Shown: in pieces, positions 27,024 through 33,729 of the stretch
Numbering within the stretch: the first letter of the stretch is position 1
Layout: each line of letters begins with the position of its first letter
DNA from: an uncultured Alphaproteobacteria bacterium
GTDB taxonomy: Bacteria; Pseudomonadota; Alphaproteobacteria; Micropepsales; Micropepsaceae
Length of the DNA: 38,533 bases
Direction: 5' to 3'
NCBI GenBank assembly: GCA_902825865.1
Contig: CADECX010000006.1
Location: 1-38,533, forward strand
Position numbers and translations under genes: made by a program
Notes under the pieces: generated by a model
Seen by the model: only the letters and a program-made list of their open reading frames with translations
What the model was told of the DNA's origin: nothing
Database searches by the model: none

Positions 27024-27854
27024 ATGTCTTTCAGTGTCAACACCAATGCCGGCGCGCAGGTCGCGCTGCAGTATTTGAATGCCACTCAGGGTCAGCTCGA
27101 CAAGACCCAGGGTGCTATCAATAGCGGCCTGAAGGTTGCGACGGCGAAGGACGATGGCGCGATCTACGCTATTGCCCAGAACCAGCGCGGCGCTCTGGCC
27201 GGCTTTTCATCCGTCATCAACAGCCTCAACAACGGCTCTTCCGCCATCGACACCGCCTTGTCGGCGGGCCAGTCGATTTCGGATCTGCTGATCCAGTTGA
27301 AGCAAAAGGCGCTCGCCGCGGCCGATCCCTCGCTGGATACCGCCAGCCGCAATGCGCTGAACGCCAATTTCACCGCCTTGCGCGATCAGATCAGCACGAT
27401 CGTGAAGAATGCGGTGTTCAACAACTTCAACCTGGTCGATGGTTCCACCACGCAGGTTCAGGCCCTGGCTTCGGCCGACGGCACTCGCCGCATCACCACC
27501 CAGGCCCAGAACATGAAACTGTCGGGCTCCATCGTCACCATCAAGACCACCTCCACGGTTTCGACCCAGGCCAAGGCCTCGGCGATGATCGGGGTGATCC
27601 AGACCTCGCTCACCAACGTCAACTCGGCTTTGGCCAAGCTATCGTCGGGTGCGGCCAAGTTCTCGATCCAGGCAACCTTCACCCAGAAGCTGGCCGATAC
27701 CCTGACCACCGGCCTCGGCAACCTGGTCGATGCCAACATGGCGCAGGAAAGCGCTAGGTTGCAGTCCTTGCAGGTCAAGCAGCAGCTGGGCGTGCAGGCT
27801 CTGGCGATCGCCAACCAGGCGCCGCAGACCATTCTGTCGCTGTTCCGCAGCTGA
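27024..27854 (+). CDS. flagellin (FljK type), copy 1
   Basis: This 276-residue flagellin forms the helical filament. It has the conserved N-terminal (MSFSVNTNAGAQVALQYLNA) and C-terminal (QLGVQALAIANQAPQTILSLF) coiled-coil domains that build the tube, and only a short, Ser/Thr-rich middle, as in Caulobacter flagellins of similar size. Surface serines and threonines there are likely glycosylation points, which fits the sugar genes downstream. GGAGAG lies six bases before the ATG. It differs from the second copy at about 45 of 275 positions by eye, so these are a tandem duplication that has diverged. Confidence 0.97.
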   Translation: MSFSVNTNAGAQVALQYLNATQGQLDKTQGAINSGLKVATAKDDGAIYAIAQNQRGALAGFSSVINSLNNGSSAIDTALSAGQSISDLLIQLKQKALAAADPSLDTASRNALNANFTALRDQISTIVKNAVFNNFNLVDGSTTQVQALASADGTRRITTQAQNMKLSGSIVTIKTTSTVSTQAKASAMIGVIQTSLTNVNSALAKLSSGAAKFSIQATFTQKLADTLTTGLGNLVDANMAQESARLQSLQVKQQLGVQALAIANQAPQTILSLFRS

Positions 27855-27880
27855 TCCGTCTTTCAAAGGGGGCTTACCCG

Positions 27881-27912
27881 AATGGGGGCGATGCGAAAGC
27901 ATCGCCCCCATT
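27881..27912 (+). terminator. strong hairpin after flagellin 1
   Basis: A perfect 14-bp stem (AATGGGGGCGATGC / GCATCGCCCCCATT) closed by a GAAA tetraloop begins 26 bases after the stop. The following T-run is short, so it may stabilise the abundant flagellin message as much as end it. Confidence 0.8.
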
Positions 27913-28200
27913 TGCTTCAGGCGCTCGCGGCTCTCTTGCCGTCCTTCTTTGCAGCGAACTGAGCCCATCCTCCCCATCGCGTGCGAAGTACGCTGGAGGG
28001 GGATGTGGTTTCAGCGATCGAGGCGAGCAAAGCGAAGCCGAGAGGTGAGGTCGGCGGCCAAGCCGACCGAACGAAACCGGAGGGGGTCATTAATACTTAT
28101 TTACCAAGCGCTGTTCCGGCGTGAACCAGAAAAAACCAGGGATTTTCTGGATTTTTTGCCGGCATCTTTTTTTAAAAGTGGAGTTATTTGCCGAGCGGCT
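27913..28200. other. non-coding spacer between the flagellin genes
   Basis: No convincing gene is present. It holds a hairpin GGTCGGC / GCCGACC (28049-28068) inside a GC-rich stretch rich in GCGAGCAAAGCGAAGCC-type words, followed by an AT-rich tract of T-runs (28091-28190), then the palindrome TTTGCCGAG / CTCGGCAAA (28187-28207) that overlaps the operator-like site. Confidence 0.6.
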
Positions 28201-28235
28201 CGGCAAATTTTGCCGCAAGCAGGCAAGTTTTGCCT
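28201..28235. promoter_or_regulatory. two tandem palindromes, probable sigma-54 enhancer
   Basis: CGGCAAATTTTGCCG (28201-28215) and AGGCAAGTTTTGCCT (28221-28235) are repeated 20 bases apart, about two helix turns. They lie roughly 90-120 bases upstream of the sigma-54 promoter at 28323, the normal place for an enhancer. The first is identical to the site at 8553. FlbD is the likely binder, by analogy with Caulobacter. Confidence 0.65.
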
Positions 28236-28322
28236 AGCAACGACGCCAGCGCGTCAGCGAGGTGCGGGAAGCATTTTCCTAGCTCCCGCAAAATCGATGT
28301 TTAAGCAAATCCTACCGTCGCG

Positions 28323-28337
28323 CGGCATGAGGCTTGC
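28323..28337 (+). promoter_or_regulatory. sigma-54 promoter of flagellin 2
   Basis: CGGCAT-GAGGC-TTGC keeps the essential GG and GC at the correct spacing, with two changes from consensus. The leader of about 50 bases contains two small hairpins: CGGGC-AAAAC-GCCCG (28350-28364) and AGAGC-AAT-GCTCT (28366-28378). Confidence 0.75.
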
Positions 28338-28400
28338 CAATAGGTCACGCGGGCAAAACGCCCGAAGAGCAATGCTCTATGACCAGAACGGAGAGACCAC

Positions 28401-29228
28401 ATGTCTTTTAGCGTCAATACCAACAGCGGCGCCCTCGTCGCCCTGCAGTACCTGTCTGCCACTCAGGGTCAGTTGGCCCAGACCCAGTCTCACATCAACA
28501 GCGGCTTGAAGGTTGCCACGGCTCGTGACGATGGCGCGGTTTTCGCGATCGCCCAGAATCAACGCGCTTCGGTTGCCGGCTATACCGCCGTCGTGAACTC
28601 GATCAACAACGGCACCTCCGCCATCGACGTCGCCCTTTCGGCCGGCCAGTCGATTTCGGATCTGCTGATTCAGCTGAAGACCAAGGCGCTTGCCGCTGCG
28701 GACTCCTCGCTGGACACCGCCAGCCGTAACGCTTTGAACGCCAACTTCACCGCTCTGCGCGACCAGGTCGCGACGATCGTGAAGAACGCGGTGTTCAACG
28801 GCTTCAACCTGGTGGACGGTTCGACCACGCAGATCACTGCTCTGGCCTCGGCCGACGGCAGCCGCCGTATCACGACCGCCGCCCAGAACATGAAGCTGTC
28901 GGGCAGCATCGTGACCCTGAAGTCGACCTCCACGATCTCGACCCAGGCCAAGGCTTCTACTTTGGTGGCCACCATCCAGACCTCGCTGACCAACGTCAAC
29001 TCGGCTCTCGCCAAGTTGTCTTCGGGCGCCGCGAAGTTCTCGATCCAGGCGACCTTCTCCCAGAAGCTGTCTGATACCCTGACTGCTGGTATCGGCAACC
29101 TGGTCGATGCCAACATGGCGCAGGAAAGCGCTCTGTTGCAGTCGTTGCAGGTCAAGCAGCAGCTGGGCGTTCAGGCTCTGTCGATTGCCAATCAGCAGCC
29201 GCAGACCATTCTCTCGCTGTTCCGCTAA
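28401..29228 (+). CDS. flagellin (FljK type), copy 2
   Basis: This 275-residue filament protein is closely related to copy 1, with the same domain plan: N-terminal MSFSVNTNSGALVALQYLSA, conserved SLDTASRNALNANFTALRDQ in the middle, and C-terminal ANQQPQTILSLFR. The leader AACGGAGAG before the ATG is conserved with copy 1, although the rest of the leader differs. Separate promoters, separate terminators and different leaders suggest that the two flagellins are made at different times or levels, as in Caulobacter. Confidence 0.97.
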   Translation: MSFSVNTNSGALVALQYLSATQGQLAQTQSHINSGLKVATARDDGAVFAIAQNQRASVAGYTAVVNSINNGTSAIDVALSAGQSISDLLIQLKTKALAAADSSLDTASRNALNANFTALRDQVATIVKNAVFNGFNLVDGSTTQITALASADGSRRITTAAQNMKLSGSIVTLKSTSTISTQAKASTLVATIQTSLTNVNSALAKLSSGAAKFSIQATFSQKLSDTLTAGIGNLVDANMAQESALLQSLQVKQQLGVQALSIANQQPQTILSLFR

Positions 29229-29237
29229 GCCATGGTA

Positions 29238-29278
29238 TGGGCGGGTCGCCTCTTTTAAAACAAGAGGGCCCGCCCATC
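29238..29278 (+). terminator. hairpin after flagellin 2
   Basis: A two-part stem (ATGGGCGGG / CCCGCCCAT and CCTCTT / AAGAGG) starts nine bases after the stop. It has no T-run and may protect the 3' end of the message. Confidence 0.7.
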
Positions 29279-29359
29279 GCCAACCGAAGCCGGACAGCCG
29301 TAAGAATGCGGTGTCCGCCCCGGGGCGTAGGGAAAAAAGCTTTTCTGGTGGGCAGTCGC

Positions 29360-29401
29360 AAAGGACGGACAGCCGGGGGGCAGTCCGTCCTTTGTTTTTT
29401 T
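29360..29401 (+). terminator. Rho-independent terminator downstream of flagellin 2
   Basis: Stem AAAGGACGGAC / GTCCGTCCTTT is followed by GTTTTTTT. It is about 130 bases beyond the stop of flagellin 2 and just touches the convergent ATP-grasp stop codon, so it ends transcription on the plus strand. Confidence 0.85.
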
Positions 29402-30239
29402 ACGCTTGAAGATTATCCGGCGAAACCGTTTCGCCCAGCGCCAGCTTCGTTGCGGCGTCATGAAAGCCGCCCAGGCGCGCGGAAATCTCCACCACATGCG
29501 GCACGCCTTGATGCATCACGATCTCGCCGACCAGCGGGCCGTCGGTGATCCCCAGCGCGGAAGCGGCGCGGCTCAGCGCATCGGCCGCCGGCTGTTCGGG
29601 GCAGCTCGCCATATGGCAGACGCCATTCAGCACCAGCGCGGCAATGTGAAGGCGCACCCCTTCCAATCCTTGCTGCACCATCACCCGTTCGCTGGGTGAA
29701 TGAAATCGCGCCCGTTGAAAAGCGGCATTGAAATCCTCCACCCCCGCCAACGGCTCAACGCCGTCCGGTCCACGATTTTCCACCGGTTTGACGGCCAGAT
29801 CGCGTCCCTTGGCGATCATGGCGCGCTGCAAATCCTGGGGAGTGAAAATTTCCGCCTGCCAGGGCGCGGCGATTCCGGCGGAAACAAAAGTGCGCCCGAT
29901 CATCAGCCGGTCGCTGATCAGTTCGGCCACATGCAGCGGCGGGCCGGGCAAACGCAGGCGGTCGGCCACCGTGGCGGCCGTTAGAATCGCGTCGGCGGTG
30001 CAAACCACGCCGTCGATCTTGCGGATCTTGCGGTTGTAGCGTTCGGCCGCCGCGGCGGTTTCGCCCGCCCCATGGACATCGGCGATCAGGCAGGAATCGG
30101 CGAAGGCGAAGGCGGGGGCCTGCGGATCGGCGTCGGAGACCACCACGGCATGGCCGTTATCCTTGGCGCGGCGCGCCACTTCCACCGAAGCTTCGCCGCC
30201 GGAAATGATCAGCAGCGTTTTGGTCATCCCTGTGGACAT
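29400..30239 (-). CDS. ATP-grasp domain protein
   Basis: This 279-residue protein has the carbamoyl-phosphate-synthase/PylC type of ATP-grasp fold. An N-terminal Rossmann part (TLLIISGGEASVEVARRAKD) is followed by the nucleotide lysine segment RDLAVKPVENRGPDGV and the metal-binding block HVVEISARLGGFHDA. Such proteins ligate carboxylates to amines, and relatives occur in pseudaminic and legionaminic acid gene clusters. Its position beside flagellins and sugar genes suggests it modifies the flagellin glycan; this is inference. The start is ATG 30239 or 30227; neither has a good ribosome binding site. It is divergent from the next gene with 59 bases between. Confidence 0.78.
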   Translation of the reverse strand: MSTGMTKTLLIISGGEASVEVARRAKDNGHAVVVSDADPQAPAFAFADSCLIADVHGAGETAAAAERYNRKIRKIDGVVCTADAILTAATVADRLRLPGPPLHVAELISDRLMIGRTFVSAGIAAPWQAEIFTPQDLQRAMIAKGRDLAVKPVENRGPDGVEPLAGVEDFNAAFQRARFHSPSERVMVQQGLEGVRLHIAALVLNGVCHMASCPEQPAADALSRAASALGITDGPLVGEIVMHQGVPHVVEISARLGGFHDAATKLALGETVSPDNLQA

Positions 30240-30298
30240 TTTTTGCAGGTTCCATCCCGTTAACCGCTTCTTAGCCAACCGCTCTTTAGATTCCGTTA

Positions 30299-32119
30299 AT
30301 GACCGGCGATTCCCCCAGCAACGGCCATGGCGCGCGCGAGCACATCCGCGTGGTCGCGGTCGTACAGGCGCGGATGAACTCCACCCGGCTGCCCGGCAAG
30401 GTGCTCAAGCCGGTCGCCGGGGAACCGCTTTTGTGGCACATCCTCCATCGGCTCAAGGGCTGCAGCCTGCTGGAAGAGATCGCCGTCGCGACCAGCTCCA
30501 ATCCCGCCGACGATGCGATCATGGACTGGTGCAATCGCCAAAATGTGATCGTGGTGCGCGGTCCCGAGGAAGATATGCTGGCGCGCTTTGCCCTGGCCGC
30601 CGAGAAACTGGACGCCGACATCGTCGTGCGGGTTCCGTCCGATATTCCCTTTCTGGACGCCGGTTATGTCGATCATCTGGTCGCCACCCTGATCGAACAG
30701 CAGGGCGATTATGTCCTGCCCGAAGAGGGTACCGACGACACAATCGAAAGCGTCGATGCCTTCAGCCGCCGGGCGCTGGACCGGTTGATGATGGATGCCG
30801 CCAATGACCGTTTCGCGCGCGAGCATGTCACCGGTTATTTCCGCCAGCACCCCAGTTTTGTGAAGGCGGTTCGCGCCCGGCCCTATGCCCCGGTTGGGGA
30901 GAATAGCAGCTGGCTCACCGTCGATACCCAGGACGATCTGGCCTTTGTCGAAGCCGTGCATTCCAGACTGCATGTCAAGGCGGGAGAGGCCTCGCTGGAC
31001 GATTTGCTGCGGCTGTTGGAACGCGAACCGGCGTTGAAGACGCTCAGCGCCGCCTCCGCGTCCAAGCCGGGCCTGGTCGTCGCGGCCAAACGTTCGGCCC
31101 TGATCCGTTGCGATGGCGGCGGAAAATTCGGTTATGGCCATGTCAAGCGCATGGTGGCGCTGGCGCGCGCCTTGCGCGATTTTGAGAATATCGGCGTGCA
31201 TTTCGCGCTGAACGGCAGCGAGGACGCCGCCATCCCGATCCGGCGGGCCGGCTTTGACGTCACGATGCTGGGCTTGGGCGCCAGCCTGGAAAGCCTGATA
31301 GAAGCGGGAAAACCTGATATTTTCCTGCTCGACGGGCGCGAAGGCCCCAGCCGCACCGAGCTGGAAAAACTCAAGCGCGGCATCGCGGTCACGGCGGTGA
31401 TCGATGACGGAAATGAACGCCGCCTGGCCTGCGACTATGCCTATTATCCGCCGGTGCCGGGCGCGCTGGGTTTGGATTGGACCGGATCGCGCACTCTGCC
31501 GCGTACGGGGTGGGAATGGGCGGTGCTGGGCCTCAATCCCAATATCGTCCGCAAGCATGCTCCGGCGTCCCGCCCCACGGTGCTGGTGAGCATGGGCGGC
31601 AGCGATCCCCACAACTTGACCATGCGCATGGCGATGGCGCTGGCGGGATTGGATTCGGTGTATCGCGTGCGTTTTGTCGTCGGCACCGGGATGAAAAACG
31701 CGGAAAACGTGGCGCGTGGGCTGGTGACCTTGAAGAAGAATTACGAGACGGTGGAAGGCGCCGACGATCTTTCGGTCGAGTATGCCAGCGCTGATGTCGC
31801 GATCTGCGCCTTCGGGGTTACCGCCTATGAGCTGGCAGCCTGCGGCATCCCCGCCATCTATCTGGGATTGACGCAGGATCACGCCTTTTCCGCTTCGGCT
31901 TTCGCGCAGGCCGGCATGGGAATCAGCCTGGGTGTGGCCGACAAAGTCGGCGACGATGAAATCCTGCACAGCGTCGAACGGTTGCTGAACAATTCGGCGG
32001 CGCGGCGGGATATGCGCAAGCAGGGCCTGTCCTTGCTGGATGGGCAGGGAGCGGCCCGTATTGCCGCCGATCTTGCGACCGCTTTGGCGGCGGCGCGAAA
32101 GCCGGTCAAGACAGCTTAG
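30299..32119 (+). CDS. fusion of SpsF-type nucleotidyltransferase and PseG-like domain
   Basis: This is a 606-residue two-domain protein. Residues 10-240 are an SpsF/CMP-sugar synthetase-like nucleotidyltransferase: VVAVVQARMNSTRLPGKVL, ADIVVRVPSDIPFLDAGYVD and REHVTGYF. Residues 265-600 are a GT-B fold like PseG, the UDP-sugar hydrolase of pseudaminic acid synthesis: IRCDGGGKFGYGHVKRMVAL, VLVSMGGSDPHNLTM and ICAFGVTAYELAACGIPAIY. In the pathway these steps flank the sugar-acid synthase, so the fusion would hold two non-consecutive enzymes. No PseB, PseC, PseH or PseI homologue is in the window. It overlaps the convergent TPR gene by 14 bases. The exact sugar is unknown. Confidence 0.87.
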   Translation: MTGDSPSNGHGAREHIRVVAVVQARMNSTRLPGKVLKPVAGEPLLWHILHRLKGCSLLEEIAVATSSNPADDAIMDWCNRQNVIVVRGPEEDMLARFALAAEKLDADIVVRVPSDIPFLDAGYVDHLVATLIEQQGDYVLPEEGTDDTIESVDAFSRRALDRLMMDAANDRFAREHVTGYFRQHPSFVKAVRARPYAPVGENSSWLTVDTQDDLAFVEAVHSRLHVKAGEASLDDLLRLLEREPALKTLSAASASKPGLVVAAKRSALIRCDGGGKFGYGHVKRMVALARALRDFENIGVHFALNGSEDAAIPIRRAGFDVTMLGLGASLESLIEAGKPDIFLLDGREGPSRTELEKLKRGIAVTAVIDDGNERRLACDYAYYPPVPGALGLDWTGSRTLPRTGWEWAVLGLNPNIVRKHAPASRPTVLVSMGGSDPHNLTMRMAMALAGLDSVYRVRFVVGTGMKNAENVARGLVTLKKNYETVEGADDLSVEYASADVAICAFGVTAYELAACGIPAIYLGLTQDHAFSASAFAQAGMGISLGVADKVGDDEILHSVERLLNNSAARRDMRKQGLSLLDGQGAARIAADLATALAAARKPVKTA

Positions 32120-33599
32120 CTGTCACTTGTTTGAAAACATCCGCCCAGTCGCCTTGAGCGGCCGGGAAAACACATTCGCAAGCCGGCGCAAACGGTTCGT
32201 AATTCTGGCCCATCGCGGTCCAGGAATAGTTGAAATGCAGTTTCAGCGTGCGCACTCCAGCGCCCGCCGCCAGCCAGGATACGGCGGTTGGCGCGCTGAC
32301 CAGGACATCCAACACCGAAAGCATGGCGCAGGTCCGGTCCAGCTCATTCTTCTGGTCAAGGTTTTCGGGAACGATGATCTTGCGGCCGCTCATCCGCTCC
32401 AGCGCCGTGATTTCCTCATCCATCGCACCATATTGGGCGCAGACAAAGGTGGCGTCGGTTTGGCGCAGGAATGAGGCCCAGTCCTGAAGCGTCGCAAATT
32501 GCAAAGCGCGTTCGCCGTCACCGAACTTGCCGCTGCGCCAGCTGATGCCGATGATTTTCTTGCCCCCGTCAAAAACCGAACGCCAACGCGCACGCTCCTG
32601 TGGATCGGGGATGAGAAATTGGTGCGGTTTGGGAAAACATTGCAGGGTGGGGCGCAGATATTTGGGCAGGCTTCCCAACAAAACCGCGGCGGTGGCGCCG
32701 CCCGCGGCTTTCAACCAGCCATAGTTGGCGGCCGGCTTGCCGCCGATGGTCTTGATCGCGGCCGGCCTGACCGAGGCATCGGGGAAGGAGCGCGCGAACA
32801 AAGCGGCGAGCCGGGGTTCGCATTCCAGGACCACGCTGCCGCCTTGCGCTTTCGCATGTGCGGCCAGTTCAGCAATTAGGCCGGCGAACATCAATTGATC
32901 GCCGATGCCCTGTTCGGAACGGACCAACAGCCGGGCCCTCTGCAAAGGGCCGCCGGTCCAGGGCGCAAAACGCTGTTCGGAAGCCGGGACCTTGCCAGGC
33001 ACGTCGATCCGCGCCGCGTAATCGCGCCAGGCATCTTTCAGATCACCGTTCAGCAGATGCAGGATAGCCCGGTTCATCTTGGCTTGCGGGTTGGTGGGAT
33101 CGGCCTTGATCGCGGAATCGTACAGTGTTCGGGCACTCGCGCGGTCCCCCGTATCGATTCGGATGTCCGCCAGGTTGGCCAAAGCGGGGGCATAGTTGGG
33201 ACGGGCCGACAGGGCTGCCTGATAGTGGGCGCTTGCTTTTGGAAGATTGTTCTTTTCGCGCCAGCACGATCCCAGGGTCAGGTGGAGTTCCGGGCTGTCC
33301 GGCTCGCGCGCCAAGGCGGGCTCCAGAAGGGCAATCGCGGCATCCTGTTGACCCGCCGCGCGCAGCAGATTGGCCAGATTGACGGTTGCCTCGACACGCC
33401 CCGGTTCCAGCGCCAGCACACGGCGGAAAAACTGCTCGGCCGGTCCGGCCAGGCCCAATTGGCTGGCCGTGTTGCCCAAGGCAAACAGGACCTTGGGGTC
33501 GTCGGGCTGCACAGCCAATGCCGCTTCGAACTGGGCAATGGCTTCCACATGCCGTCCCTGGGACGACAGCTTCAGGCCTTGGGAATAGGCTGCGCTCAT
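32106..33599 (-). CDS. TPR-glycosyltransferase, FlmG-like candidate flagellin glycosyltransferase
   Basis: This 497-residue protein starts with about five to six tetratricopeptide repeats (residues 1-190, for example AIAQFEAALAVQPDDPKVLF and AALSARPNYAPALANLADIR) and ends in a GT-B-like domain (about 220-497) with LLVRSEQGIGDQLMFAGLI, KIIGISWRSGKFGDGERAL and LVSAPTAVSWLAAGAGVRT. This plan matches FlmG of Caulobacter, in which the TPR part binds flagellin and the C-terminal part attaches pseudaminic acid. Standing within the flagellar block, it is the best candidate for that role here. Other TPR-GT proteins act on other targets, so the substrate is inferred. Confidence 0.82.
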   Translation of the reverse strand: MSAAYSQGLKLSSQGRHVEAIAQFEAALAVQPDDPKVLFALGNTASQLGLAGPAEQFFRRVLALEPGRVEATVNLANLLRAAGQQDAAIALLEPALAREPDSPELHLTLGSCWREKNNLPKASAHYQAALSARPNYAPALANLADIRIDTGDRASARTLYDSAIKADPTNPQAKMNRAILHLLNGDLKDAWRDYAARIDVPGKVPASEQRFAPWTGGPLQRARLLVRSEQGIGDQLMFAGLIAELAAHAKAQGGSVVLECEPRLAALFARSFPDASVRPAAIKTIGGKPAANYGWLKAAGGATAAVLLGSLPKYLRPTLQCFPKPHQFLIPDPQERARWRSVFDGGKKIIGISWRSGKFGDGERALQFATLQDWASFLRQTDATFVCAQYGAMDEEITALERMSGRKIIVPENLDQKNELDRTCAMLSVLDVLVSAPTAVSWLAAGAGVRTLKLHFNYSWTAMGQNYEPFAPACECVFPAAQGDWADVFKQVTAKLS

Positions 33600-33729
33600 C
33601 CCGCCAGATTTAGAGGACCCCCGTTAAGGCCGCGTTAAGCACGTTTTGCGGGACGTTTCCCGGTGATGGACGGCTTTGCAGCCGCTGCTGTTAGCCCCCT
33701 CTTAACGCGGCGGATGCGAAAATTTCCCC

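Noticed and set aside
30296..31969. A 557-codon open frame opposite the SpsF-PseG fusion
   Set aside because: Composition is shadow-like (His, Gln, Gly, Arg) and the plus strand has clear domain motifs.
33640..33729. Possible sigma-54 promoter before the propeller gene (CGGCTTTGCAGCCGC)
   Set aside because: GG and GC spacing fits, but most other consensus positions are wrong and the word is a simple inverted repeat.
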